The notes: a model not told the origin generated them from the letters alone. 64,000 nucleotides of DNA from Amycolatopsis solani (GCF_033441515.1 NZ_JAWQJT010000002.1:2666001-2730000), one strand, 5' to 3'. Counted from the stretch's first letter, positions 36,810 through 44,701 are shown. Translations and numbers: made by a program.

Positions 36810-37190
36810 TCAGGCTTCGGCGTCGAGGTAGACCCAGTGGCCGTCGTCACGCCGGAAGCGGCTGTTCTCCTCCAGGAAGCCGTCCCGGCCCCGGTGGCGG
36901 TAGTGCGCCCGGAACTCGACGGTGCCTTCGGTGTGCAGCAGGCCCCCACCGGTGCGGCCGAGGATCTCGAGCCGCGTCCACTGCTGGCTTTCGTCGAGAC
37001 TGAGGTGCCGGGGCCGGGTGCCGGGGTGCCAGGTCCGGAGCAGGTAGGCGGTGTCGCCGACGGCGAAGGCGCTGAACCGCGACCGCATCAGCAGTTCGGC
37101 CGTCGGCGCGGCGAGCGCGCCACCGTGGAACCGGCCGCAGCAGGCGGCGTAGGACTCGGCGAGACCACACGGGCACGGGACGGGAGGCAC
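36810..37190 (-). CDS. YchJ family protein (SEC-C-type metal motif)
   Basis: A 126-residue YchJ-like protein. The N-terminal SEC-C-like zinc motif is CPCGLAESYAACCGRFHGG. The NTF2-like body follows: APTAELLMRSRFSAFAVGDTAYLLRTWHP, then TVEFRAHYRHRGRDGFLEENSRF. The GTG at 37190 gives the family's usual start just before the cysteine motif. The function is unknown; such proteins are small, cytosolic and widespread. Same strand as rnhA, 32 bases apart. Confidence 0.92.
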   Translation of the reverse strand: MPPVPCPCGLAESYAACCGRFHGGALAAPTAELLMRSRFSAFAVGDTAYLLRTWHPGTRPRHLSLDESQQWTRLEILGRTGGGLLHTEGTVEFRAHYRHRGRDGFLEENSRFRRDDGHWVYLDAEA

Positions 37191-37222
37191 CGGGGAATTG
37201 TGCCACGACCGTCCACTCGGGA

Positions 37223-37684
37223 CTAACCGGCGTTGACCGGTTTCCCGGACTCCCGCGCCTCCTGCGCCCCGCGGACCGCGAGCCGGTCGGCGCGTTCGTT
37301 CTCCGGGTGGCCCGCGTGGCCCTTCACCCACAGCCACTCGACCTGGTGCCCGCCGATCGCCGCGTCGAGGCGCTGCCACAGGTCCGCGTTCTTCACCGGC
37401 TCGCGCGCCGCCGTCTGCCAGCCGTTGTTCTTCCAGCGGGGCAGCCACTGCGTGATGCCGTTGCGCACGTACGTGCTGTCGGTGAACACGCGCACCTGCG
37501 ACGGCCGCGTCAGGGTTTCCAACGCCCGGATCGGGGCGGTCAGCTCCATCCGGTTGTTCGTCGTCGGCGTGGCCTCGCCGCCGTACAGCTCGCGCTCGTG
37601 CTTGCCGTAGCGCAGCACCGCGCCCCAGCCGCCCGGTCCGGGGTTTCCGCTGCACGCGCCGTCGGTGTAGATCTCCACGTCCAC
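37223..37684 (-). CDS. rnhA: Ribonuclease HI
   Basis: A 153-residue RNase H1 that cuts RNA in RNA-DNA hybrids. The catalytic DEDD set is visible: Asp in [15 protein letters not shown], Glu in [10 protein letters not shown], Asp in [12 protein letters not shown] and Asp in NERADRLA. The handle region ([13 protein letters not shown]) and [11 protein letters not shown] loop are standard. The GTG at 37684 gives the normal length. It is divergent from the Crp regulator gene. Confidence 0.96.
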   Translation of the reverse strand: MDVEIYTDGACSGNPGPGGWGAVLRYGKHERELYGGEATPTTNNRMELTAPIRALETLTRPSQVRVFTDSTYVRNGITQWLPRWKNNGWQTAAREPVKNADLWQRLDAAIGGHQVEWLWVKGHAGHPENERADRLAVRGAQEARESGKPVNAG

Positions 37685-37771
37685 GCGGCGACCCTATCGG
37701 TTGCGGTGCTCGCCGAACGCCGCCACGCCGGGTTACGGTGGGCATCCGGAGCGGAGCGGGAGTTCGGGGCG

Positions 37772-38479
37772 ATGAACGGGCACGACGACACGGCGGATGG
37801 CGCGCTCCTGGCCTACCTCGCCGACGCCGATCGCGAGTACCTGCTCGCCCGGGGCACCCGGCGGCGGTTCCGCGCGAACGACGTCGTGCTCATGGAGGGC
37901 GACCCCTCCGATCACGTCCACGTGCTGGTTTCCGGCTGGGTGCGGGTGTCCGCGATCGTCGAGGACGGCCGCGAGGTGCTCTTCGGCCTGCGCGGCCCGG
38001 GTGAGGTGCTCGGCGACCTCGCGGCCGTGACCGGGCGCCCGCGCACGGCCTCGGTCCGCGCGATCGAACCCTGCACCGTCTTCCAGCTGACCGGGGCGCA
38101 GTTCATCGACGTCCTGCACGCCCGGCCCGAGATCGCCATCGCGACGATCAAGACCGTCGCCGCCCGGCTCCGCAACGCCGAGTCCGCCCGGGTCGACTCG
38201 GCGGCCCTCGACGTCACCCGGCGGGTCGCGGTGCACCTGCTGCGGCTGGCCGAAGAACACGGACGGTCGGTCCCCGAGGGCGTGGTCATCGAGGCCGCGT
38301 TGTCGCAGACCGACATCGCCGCGCAGGTCGGCGCCGCCCGGCGGACCGTCGCCCGGGCGCTGCGCGTGCTGCGCGAGCGGGGGATCGTCGAGACCGGCCG
38401 CCGCCGGATCCTCATCCGCAAGCTGCGCGTGCTGCAGGCCTTCGCCCGTTCTGAGCCAAACGGCACACAAGGGCAGTGA
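37772..38479 (+). CDS. Crp/Fnr family transcriptional regulator
   Basis: A 235-residue regulator. Residues about 20-130 form a cyclic-nucleotide-binding fold (FRANDVVLMEGDPSDHVHVLVSGWVRV, GPGEVLGDLAAVTGRPRTASVRA); the phosphate-cassette GEVLGDLA and R-T-A-S are close to true cAMP-binding members. Residues 165-225 form the winged HTH (SQTDIAAQVGAARRTVARAL, RERGIVETGRRRILI). The ATG at 37772 has GGGAG upstream. It is followed on the same strand by a tiny ORF and two unusual proteins, one a degenerate nucleotidyl cyclase, so a linked signalling role is possible. Confidence 0.92.
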   Translation: MNGHDDTADGALLAYLADADREYLLARGTRRRFRANDVVLMEGDPSDHVHVLVSGWVRVSAIVEDGREVLFGLRGPGEVLGDLAAVTGRPRTASVRAIEPCTVFQLTGAQFIDVLHARPEIAIATIKTVAARLRNAESARVDSAALDVTRRVAVHLLRLAEEHGRSVPEGVVIEAALSQTDIAAQVGAARRTVARALRVLRERGIVETGRRRILIRKLRVLQAFARSEPNGTQGQ

Positions 38480-38756
38480 CAGCGGGCATCTGACGACCGC
38501 CGCGACCCGGCGATCCTGGAACCCGGCCGGGAAAAGAATGCGATGCCACCGGCCGGATTTCATTTTCGAGCGAGGTCCGGGAGTGCTCGTCGTGAACGTC
38601 ACCGCAAGTTTTCGCCCCTGGTGAAATCGGTCTCCGCCGCGTTCGTGGCCGGTGCTGTCGCGGGTTTTCCCCGCGAACGCCGGAAACGCGGGGAGCCTGC
38701 CACGACTCCGCGCCGCTCTCCACCTCGGCCTTGGTGCTGCGATGAGGAGGTGTGTG

Positions 38757-38801
38757 ATGGAAAGCCACTCGATCTGGGCCCTGATCTTCGGGGCCGGCTG
38801 A
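38757..38801 (+). CDS. Tiny ORF encoding a 14-residue peptide
   Basis: ATG to TGA encodes MESHSIWALIFGAG, a short peptide with a polar start and hydrophobic end. Immediately upstream is GATGAGGAGGTGTGTG, one of the best ribosome binding sites in the window, which is the main support. A perfect 14-bp GC stem starts 13 bases after the stop, so the ORF looks like a unit of its own or a leader peptide. It is too short for homology. It could be a signalling or leader peptide, or a chance ORF with a good ribosome site. Confidence 0.5.
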   Translation: MESHSIWALIFGAG

Positions 38802-38814
38802 CCCACGGAGGGAA

Positions 38815-38851
38815 CCCGGCCGGCCGGCACGCGGGGGGCCGGCCGGCCGGG
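38815..38851 (+). terminator. Strong GC hairpin after the tiny ORF
   Basis: Perfect 14-bp inverted repeat (38815-38828 and 38838-38851) made of GGCC repeats with a 9-base loop, 13 bases after the 14-codon ORF and about 100 bases before the next gene. It could end the short transcript or act as an attenuator in front of the two downstream genes. Confidence 0.65.
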
Positions 38852-38954
38852 CATTCCGCGAATGCGCGTGTCCGGGATTTGTCACGTCACCCCCGCCCTC
38901 GGCCGCTGGTAATGTGAACAGCTCTTTCCACCGGCGGCGCGGAAGTGAGGTGGG

Positions 38955-39920
38955 ATGACGTCGGAGAACGCGTTCCCGTTCGTGCGCGAACTGAACGAAC
39001 TGCGCCGCGGCCGCGGGCTCGACGCGGCCGACCTGCACCAGCGGATCGGCCCCTGCCTGCGAGCGGCCTGCGAGATCGCCGACGACGACCCGCCCGCCGA
39101 CGCCCGGCACAAGGTCGTGCTGCGGCTGACCGAGCTGTGCGGCCGGCTGCCCGCGGACCTGCGGCTGGCCGCGCTGGCGGCGCTCGGCCTGCACGAGGAG
39201 GCGGCGGGCGAGTTCCTCGACCGGCGGATCTCGTGGCTGGCCAGCGTCCTCGACCGTGACCCGCGCACCGCGCGCCGCCGGATCGACCTCGCGTTCCGGC
39301 GGCTCGACGAGCTGCTCGGCGCGTCCCCGCGCGAGCGTGACCTGCACCCGCTGGCCGGCTGGTACGTCGAGTCGATGAAGGCGATGCTCCGGCTCGACCG
39401 CGATCCGCCGGACCTGCAGGAGGAACGCCGGATCGTTGCGGAGGTCGACGAGCTCGACGAGCTGGTGCTGTCGTTCAGCGTGCCCGCCGAGCCGGGCATC
39501 GACCCGGTGCCCGCCATCGCCGCCGACGTGCTGTTCGGCGGCGAAATCGTCGAATCGCGCCAGGTTTCGGCGAGCCACGCCCAGTTCGTCATGCGGCTGC
39601 CGAGCCCGCTGCGGCTCGGGCAGCGGCACGAATACGGCATCCGCTTCGCCCCGCAGCGCACTTCGCTGCGGCCGTACTACGTGATGACGCCGTTGCGGCG
39701 CTGCGAGAAGTTCTCGGTACGGGTGCGGTTCGACCGCGAGGTCCCGCCGTCCCGGGTGTGGCGGCTCAACGGCGTGCCCGGCCGCGTGATCGACGACGGC
39801 ACCGACTCCGGCGACGCGCTGACGGTCAACAGCCTCGGCGAGGTCGGGCTCGAGTTCCACGACCTGCACCAGGGGCTGAGCTACGGACTGCAGTGGTCGG
39901 CCGATCCCGGAGGGGATTGA
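38955..39920 (+). CDS. Hypothetical protein with an actinobacterial helical domain
   Basis: A 321-residue protein. The N-terminal 125 residues are helical and carry a pattern I associate with many uncharacterised actinobacterial proteins: LRRGRGLDAADLHQRIGPCLR, LCGRLPADLRLAALAALGLH and WLASVLDRDPRTARRRIDLA, the last HTH-like. The remaining 190 residues look beta-rich (FVMRLPSPLRLGQRHEYGIRF, FSVRVRFDREVPPSRVW). No signal peptide or membrane helix is visible. A GAGGTGGG site precedes the ATG. The cyclase-like gene follows after 7 bases, so they are an operon. I do not recognise a function. Confidence 0.75.
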   Translation: MTSENAFPFVRELNELRRGRGLDAADLHQRIGPCLRAACEIADDDPPADARHKVVLRLTELCGRLPADLRLAALAALGLHEEAAGEFLDRRISWLASVLDRDPRTARRRIDLAFRRLDELLGASPRERDLHPLAGWYVESMKAMLRLDRDPPDLQEERRIVAEVDELDELVLSFSVPAEPGIDPVPAIAADVLFGGEIVESRQVSASHAQFVMRLPSPLRLGQRHEYGIRFAPQRTSLRPYYVMTPLRRCEKFSVRVRFDREVPPSRVWRLNGVPGRVIDDGTDSGDALTVNSLGEVGLEFHDLHQGLSYGLQWSADPGGD

Positions 39921-39927
39921 GCGGGCC

Positions 39928-40533
39928 GTGCGCACCGATCCGGTGACCGCGACCGTCGTCCGGCTCGGGATCGTCGCACCGAGCCGGGGGCGGACGGCTC
40001 GCGCGGTGCACCTCGGCGTCACCCTCGACGCGGTGCTGGACGAGGTGTTCGAAGCCGTCCCGGTGCCCTACCGCACGCCGACCTGGTTCCGCCGGGCGGA
40101 AGGCGACGCCACGACGTTGATCATCCCGCCGACGGTGCCGCACGGCTGGGTCGCGCGGGAGCTCGTGGCGCTGCTGGACGGCGCGCTGCGGCGCCGCAAC
40201 CGCCACCTCAACGAGTTCGGCAGGCTCCGGCTGCGGATGGCGGCCGACCACGGCGACGTCGTGCTGCGCCCGCCCTACTTCGGCGGCGCCGCGGTGGCGC
40301 TGGCGACCTGGCTGTGCGCGGCCGAGGTGCTCAAGGCCGCGATCGCGGCGGCGCCGGAGCTGGACCTGCTGCTGATCGTCTCCGATCGCTTCCACACCGC
40401 GCTGCCCGGCGACCCGGGTTTCCGGCGGGTCGTCGTGCCGGCCGGCGGCGAGCGAGAAATCGCCTGGCTGGGCCCGGGTCCGGATACTGGGACGCGGAAT
40501 ACCGCGGGCGGCGGTGGGTTGGCACCGTCGTAG
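39928..40533 (+). CDS. Degenerate nucleotidyl cyclase-like domain protein
   Basis: A 201-residue protein resembling the guanylate/adenylate cyclase-like domain found in many actinobacterial effector and signalling proteins: FRRAEGDATTLIIPPTVPHG, ALLDGALRRRNRHLNEFGRL, RLRMAADHGDVVLRPPYFGG, LLLIVSDRFHTAL and FRRVVVPAGGEREIAWL. The first metal-binding Asp of true cyclases is missing (GIVAPSRG where VDIAGFG is expected), and GDG has become GDA, so catalysis is doubtful. The GTG at 39928 follows the preceding gene by 7 bases. It may sense nucleotides or serve as an interaction module. Confidence 0.7.
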   Translation: MRTDPVTATVVRLGIVAPSRGRTARAVHLGVTLDAVLDEVFEAVPVPYRTPTWFRRAEGDATTLIIPPTVPHGWVARELVALLDGALRRRNRHLNEFGRLRLRMAADHGDVVLRPPYFGGAAVALATWLCAAEVLKAAIAAAPELDLLLIVSDRFHTALPGDPGFRRVVVPAGGEREIAWLGPGPDTGTRNTAGGGGLAPS

Positions 40534-40553
40534 CCGATGGGAAGGGGCCCGCG

Positions 40554-41336
40554 ATGAGCACGTTCACGCAGGAGTGGCAGGACTGGAAGACCCGGCGCGA
40601 GGCCGACCTGGCCGCCCCGCACGGCTGGCTGGCGCTGGTGTCGCTGGACTGGCTGACCGAGTCCCCGCGCGAGTACCCCGGCATCCCGGGCCGCTGGTGG
40701 CAGGACGCGGAAGCGGCGTACGTCGACCCGGCCGGCGCTTCGCTGACGCACGAGGGCGCGCCGATCACCGAGGTGCGGCGGTTCGAGCTGGTCAACAGCG
40801 GCGCGGGCACCCGCGTGCTGGCGGGCGACGTGGAGATCGAGGTGGCCCGCCGGTCCGGGTACCTGATCCGCGTGCACGACCCGAAGGCCGAGGTGCTGCG
40901 GGAGTTCCACGGCATCCCGGCGTACGAGCCGTCGCCGTCGTGGGTGCTGGACGGCCGGTTCGAGCCCTTCGACGAGCCGCGGCCGACGACCGTGGGCGCG
41001 GTCGTGGAAGGCCTCAGCCACGTCTACACGGCGCCGGGCGTGGTCCGGTTTTCCCGCGACGGGGAGTCGCACACGCTGACGGCGTTCAACGGCAAGGACG
41101 GCGGCCTCAGCATCCTGTTCACCGACGGCACGAGCGGCGTGACGACGTACGCGGCGAACCGCTCGCTGCCGGTCGGCGCGCCGGCAGCGGACGGTTCGGT
41201 GACGCTGGACTTCAACCGCGCGGTGAACCTCCCGTGCGCGTTCACCGACTTCGCGACCTGCCCCCTCCCGCCGGCGGGCAACAACCTGCCGTTCGCGGTC
41301 GAGGCGGGGGAGAAGATCCCGTACGAACGCGGTTAG
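40554..41336 (+). CDS. DUF1684 family protein
   Basis: A 260-residue protein with the DUF1684 layout: an N-terminal helix ending in HGWLALVSLDWL, beta-rich middle (LTAFNGKDGGLSILFTDGTS), and the highly conserved C-terminal block LDFNRAVNLPCAFTDFATCP followed by LPPAGNNLPFAVEAGEK. It is cytosolic and of unknown function; the Cys pair and Asn/His residues in the end block may form a binding site. The ATG at 40554 follows GGGAAGGGG, 20 bases after the cyclase-like gene, so read-through from that operon is possible. Confidence 0.92.
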   Translation: MSTFTQEWQDWKTRREADLAAPHGWLALVSLDWLTESPREYPGIPGRWWQDAEAAYVDPAGASLTHEGAPITEVRRFELVNSGAGTRVLAGDVEIEVARRSGYLIRVHDPKAEVLREFHGIPAYEPSPSWVLDGRFEPFDEPRPTTVGAVVEGLSHVYTAPGVVRFSRDGESHTLTAFNGKDGGLSILFTDGTSGVTTYAANRSLPVGAPAADGSVTLDFNRAVNLPCAFTDFATCPLPPAGNNLPFAVEAGEKIPYERG

Positions 41337-41818
41337 GAGGCCACGTCGATCACGACGCGGTTGGGCGCGGTGAGCGTGAAGACGTTCACCGCGCTCCGAG
41401 CCCGCACCCCGAGCCCGACGGACAGGTGCGCCTCGAAGTCCCCGGTGACGGCGACGGCCATGACGTTGCGCAGGTTCCGCGTCCGGAACTTCTGCGGCCC
41501 GGTGTAGGTCGGGTTCCCGGCAGCGTTGTGCGCGGCGGCGGGCGTGGCGGTGACGTTGATGAAGTATTCGCCGGTGAGCCAGACGATCTCCCCGGACGGG
41601 TCGGCGGTGAGCTCGTCGACGAGCTGGTAGCTGACGGCGGGCGCGGGACCGGCACCGAGGTCGAGCACGATCCGGTCGAAACCGGTGTTCAGCCCGGTCC
41701 GGATGTTCGTCATGACCGGGATGACGGGATCAGCGGCTTGCGCCGGACTTGCGGCCGCAATGGTTCCGGCGAGAAGCAGCGTGACGGCGGCGAGCGCGCG
41801 CTGTGTGGGTCTGGACAT
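41333..41818 (-). CDS. Secreted AMIN-like domain protein
   Basis: A 161-residue exported protein. A signal peptide (LAAVTLLLAGTIAAASPAQA, cleavage near residue 28) precedes an AMIN-like beta domain: IRTGLNTGFDRIVLDLGAGP, then VSYQLVDEL, and VFTLTAPNRVVIDV at the end. AMIN-type domains bind the cell wall and localise proteins there. It is convergent with the DUF1684 gene, sharing 4 bases. The ribosome site reads GGAGG before the ATG. Confidence 0.85.
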   Translation of the reverse strand: MSRPTQRALAAVTLLLAGTIAAASPAQAADPVIPVMTNIRTGLNTGFDRIVLDLGAGPAPAVSYQLVDELTADPSGEIVWLTGEYFINVTATPAAAHNAAGNPTYTGPQKFRTRNLRNVMAVAVTGDFEAHLSVGLGVRARSAVNVFTLTAPNRVVIDVAS

Positions 41819-41938
41819 GGTGGGCCTCCTGGCGGAGAGAACCGGGTGGAAGTCCCAGCGCTGGGTGCGAAGGGGACGTCCGGTTCGTCCGGGGAGTTGC
41901 CCGAAGTCCGGGATCGTTACCCGGTTGCTCCGAACGTG
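41819..41938. promoter_or_regulatory. Gap with a CCCAGCGCTGGG palindrome
   Basis: 120 bases between two minus-strand genes. CCCAGCGCTGGG (41854-41865) is a perfect 12-bp palindrome about 40 bases upstream of the AMIN-like gene start. It may be an operator of that gene. No promoter hexamers were confidently seen. Confidence 0.3.
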
Positions 41939-43168
41939 TCAGCGGCGGACCAGGGAGAAGATCGTCCCGTCGGCCGTCGCGGAGAGCACCTCGGGTGATT
42001 CGGGCACCCGACGCCGGCTTCCCGGCTCGAGCCGGTCGGCGAACGCTCGTTGCGCCGCCACCACATCGCCGGCGAGCCCGTCGCTGAGCTGGTCGTCGAC
42101 CGACTCGTCGATGCCGTACCTGACGGTGAGCCGTTCGCCGCCGAAACGGAACTCGAGGCTGGTGCCGCGCGCGGTGCCGATCGGGGTCTCGAACGTCACC
42201 CGGTCTCGCGGCTGTCGTTCGATCCGGTTCCGCATCACGTCGGGGGCCCACCGCCGGATCGCGTCGACGTTGCCGCCGAAGTCGGCGAGCACGGCCCAGG
42301 AGGCTCGGACGGCGGCGTTGGCGATCTCGGCCGCCGAGACGTCCTCGCGGTCGGATTCCAAGCGGAAGCCCCGGCCGCGATCGATCGTCTCGATGTCCAA
42401 GGCGTAGGACGGTTCGTCGTCGTCGCCCGGGTCCACCGCCAGGTACGAGGTGCGGCTTTCCCCGGTGATCACGGCGGTGGCCAGACCCGGTGGCACCCGG
42501 CCGCCGACGGTGACCCCGTCGAGCTGGCCGACGGCACGAGCGAGCTGGGCCACCGCGTTGCCGGCGTTCTTCGTCCCCTTGCATTCGAGCACCCGCAGGA
42601 CGTATCGGCTGCTGTCGTGCCGGTCGGCACCGATGAGGAGGTAGTCGGCGCGCCGGGTGCCGATGTGCTGGACCGCCGCGCTCGGCCCGAAGACGAAGCG
42701 GGCGTCCAAGGCCACGTCGATGTCGACCACTGAGCGCAGCGTCGCGGCGCTGGTGCCGTCGAACCAGCGCGCTGCCAAAGCGGCGCCGAAGCCGATCCCC
42801 ATCTCTTCGGAGGTGACTCGCCGCTGGTTGCCGGAAATGCGGCATCCCGCCGGGCTCAGCGCGAGGTTCGGCGACCGGGAGTGGGAGTAGTCGTGGGCGA
42901 AGAAGCCCAGGTACCGCAGCAGGCCCCACCACAGGTACTGGTCGAGCACGTCGTCCTGGTACCGCGGCCGCGTCACGTAGGAGAGCCAGTGCAGGGCTTC
43001 GATCGGACGAAGGGTGATGCCGTCCGCCAGGCCGGCCGCGGGGGAGAGAGCCTTGCGAGGCGCGCTGAACTCCTTGCGCTTCCGGATCTGCCGGATCAGG
43101 GCGTCGTCGCTTTGCCCCGGCAGGTGCACCGGCGTATCGACCACGGTGAACGCGTCTTCGAGGTTCAC
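41939..43168 (-). CDS. PD-(D/E)XK nuclease-like protein
   Basis: A 409-residue protein of unknown family. The centre has a restriction-endonuclease-like active site: Asp175 in TRRADYLLIG, then Glu195 and Lys197 in YVLRVLECKGTK, followed by the helix NAVAQLARAVGQL with two Gln. This spacing is typical of PD-(D/E)XK enzymes. The N-terminal 150 residues (WLSYVTRPRYQDDVLDQYLW, FFAHDYSHSRSPNLALSPAG) may recognise substrate; the C-terminal part is beta-rich. It lies 24 bases downstream of another nuclease-fold gene on the same strand. A role in defence or DNA processing is an inference. Confidence 0.65.
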   Translation of the reverse strand: MNLEDAFTVVDTPVHLPGQSDDALIRQIRKRKEFSAPRKALSPAAGLADGITLRPIEALHWLSYVTRPRYQDDVLDQYLWWGLLRYLGFFAHDYSHSRSPNLALSPAGCRISGNQRRVTSEEMGIGFGAALAARWFDGTSAATLRSVVDIDVALDARFVFGPSAAVQHIGTRRADYLLIGADRHDSSRYVLRVLECKGTKNAGNAVAQLARAVGQLDGVTVGGRVPPGLATAVITGESRTSYLAVDPGDDDEPSYALDIETIDRGRGFRLESDREDVSAAEIANAAVRASWAVLADFGGNVDAIRRWAPDVMRNRIERQPRDRVTFETPIGTARGTSLEFRFGGERLTVRYGIDESVDDQLSDGLAGDVVAAQRAFADRLEPGSRRRVPESPEVLSATADGTIFSLVRR

Positions 43169-43192
43169 TCCGTTCTCCCCCTTCGCCGTGCG

Positions 43193-44011
43193 CTACCCGG
43201 CCGCTCCGACCGGCTCCCGCGTCAGGTGCTCGAGCCGCAGCGGCCAGTCCCAGCCGAGGTGCTCGTCCAGCAGGCCCACCAGCTTCGCCCCGGCCACAAG
43301 CGTCACCCGGTCCGACTTCCCCGCCAGCTCCTCGGCCGCCCGCGTGAACGTGCTCGCCGTCACGACCACGCACTCGCCCGTCGCCGCGAGCACCGACCGC
43401 ACCACGTCGACGCCGACCCGTAGGGGCCGGCACTCGACCGCCTGACCGGGGTACAACGACCCGGCCAGCCGGGACAACTCCCGCCCACCCAGCCCGCCAA
43501 GTAGTTCGCGTCGCGCCTCCACCGAACCGGGCAGGCCGATGTACCGCGCCCGGATGAGCGCCTCGGCGTCGTCGGTCGCGTGCGCCACCGCCGGCGGCAT
43601 CGCTCCCGCGTGCGCCACCAGGTACGCCTCCGTCGCCTGCAACGCCGAATGCGGGTGGTCCGGCAGCAGGTCGAGCACCCACCGGATCCCGGCCCACGGC
43701 GGCTGGTCGGAACGGTTCGCGTAGAACGCCTCGATCCGCCGGAAGTGGGGATCGCCGCCCGTGGTGCCCGTGGCCCGCGCCGAGGCCAGCCGCGAGTGGT
43801 CGGCGGGCGTTGCGCAGGACGGCATCAGCAGATGCCGGAGGACCAGGTCGAACTCGGCGTCCGGGCGTTCGCCCGCGGTCGCGACGAACTCGTCCCGGGC
43901 CGCTTCGTCCGGGAAGCTCCAGACCCGCTTGAGCACCGTGCTGGCCGCGCTGTCCGCGTACGCGCGCAGCTCGGCCAGCCAGGTCTCCAGCGTGGGCGAA
44001 TCATCTCTCAT
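43193..44011 (-). CDS. Decayed Mrr-type restriction endonuclease-like protein
   Basis: A 272-residue protein whose C-terminal 90 residues match the second half of Mrr-type nuclease domains: VGVDVVRSVLAATGECVVVT, ASTFTRAAEELAG, LLDEHLGWDWP. The expected first half, with the catalytic Asp, is missing between ELSRLAGSLY and AVECRPLRVG, and the usual ECK/QCK is ECR (193-195). It is therefore probably not catalytic. The N-terminus (WVLDLLPDHPHSALQATEAY, EALIRARYIGLPGSVEARRE) fits proteins carrying intact Mrr domains. The ATG at 44011 is 3 bases after the MBL stop, so the genes are co-translated. Confidence 0.65.
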   Translation of the reverse strand: MRDDSPTLETWLAELRAYADSAASTVLKRVWSFPDEAARDEFVATAGERPDAEFDLVLRHLLMPSCATPADHSRLASARATGTTGGDPHFRRIEAFYANRSDQPPWAGIRWVLDLLPDHPHSALQATEAYLVAHAGAMPPAVAHATDDAEALIRARYIGLPGSVEARRELLGGLGGRELSRLAGSLYPGQAVECRPLRVGVDVVRSVLAATGECVVVTASTFTRAAEELAGKSDRVTLVAGAKLVGLLDEHLGWDWPLRLEHLTREPVGAAG

Positions 44012-44014
44012 GGG

Positions 44015-44701
44015 TCACCAGCCGCGCTCGCGCCACTCCTCCAGCTTCGCCCGCTCCGCGCCCAGCGTCGAGTCGTCGCCGTGGCCCGGGTAGAACCACG
44101 TCTCGTCCGGCAGCTCGTCGAAGATCCGCGACGACACGTCGTCCAGCAGGGACGCGAAGTCCTCCGGCGACGTCGTCCGGCCCACGCCGCCCGGGAACAG
44201 CGAATCTCCCGTGAACAGGTGGGGGTGGCCGGCCGGGTCGCGGTACAGCAGGGCGATCGACCCCGGGGTGTGGCCGCGCAGGTGGATCACCGAAAGGGTG
44301 ACCTGCCCCACGGACAGCGTGTCGCCGTGCTCGACGAGGAAGTCCGGCGGGACCGGCAACGGCGAAGCGTCCAGCGGGTGGGCCGCCGTGTTGGCGCCGT
44401 TCGCCCCCGCCACCGCGCCCAGTGCCTGCCAGTGGTCCTGGTGCTGGTGGGTCGTCACCACCGTCTTCAGCGCCGGGCGGTCCGGACCGTGGCCGATCAG
44501 GTCCGAGATCCGCTCCGGGTCGTTCGCCGCGTCGATGAGCAGGGCTTCGTTGTCCGCCCGGCACACCAGCAGGTACGTGTTGTTGTCCATCGGGCCGACG
44601 GACAGCTTGGTGATGGTCAGCTCGTCCAGCGTCCGCCGGGTGGCGTCGCCGCCCGGGTCGACGTGCCCGGTGTAGGTGTCCACGGTGTTCACCGTGCACA
44701 C
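44015..44701 (-). CDS. MBL-fold metallo-hydrolase (glyoxalase II-like)
   Basis: About 228 residues of the metallo-beta-lactamase fold. The metal site is HQHQDHWQA with further ligands in GHTPGSIALLY, TGDSLFPGGVGRT and YPGHGDDST, the pattern of glyoxalase II-like thioester hydrolases. A homologue lies just before uvrA in Mycobacterium tuberculosis (Rv1637c as I recall), so it belongs to the conserved backbone. The start is uncertain: GTGs at 44701 and 44692 are both possible. Two nuclease-fold genes follow closely on the same strand. Confidence 0.88.
   Translation of the reverse strand: MCTVNTVDTYTGHVDPGGDATRRTLDELTITKLSVGPMDNNTYLLVCRADNEALLIDAANDPERISDLIGHGPDRPALKTVVTTHQHQDHWQALGAVAGANGANTAAHPLDASPLPVPPDFLVEHGDTLSVGQVTLSVIHLRGHTPGSIALLYRDPAGHPHLFTGDSLFPGGVGRTTSPEDFASLLDDVSSRIFDELPDETWFYPGHGDDSTLGAERAKLEEWRERGW

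Larger units (their letters stand above)
38480..38954 (+). other. Leader region after the Crp gene holding a tiny ORF and terminator
   Basis: About 475 bases, less GC-rich than average in its first half. It contains a hairpin TCCCCGCG / CGCGGGGA (38668-38675 and 38687-38694), a 14-codon ORF with an excellent ribosome site, a strong terminator-like hairpin (38815-38851) and a smaller one (GCATTC-CGC-GAATGC, 38851-38865). A possible ECF-type -35 (GGAACC, around 38519) lacks a convincing -10. Confidence 0.5.

Noticed and set aside
38592..38602. CRP-type binding site GTGAACGTCAC downstream of the Crp gene
   Set aside because: The half-sites are only 3 bases apart, whereas Crp sites have a 6-base spacer (GTGA-N6-TCAC).
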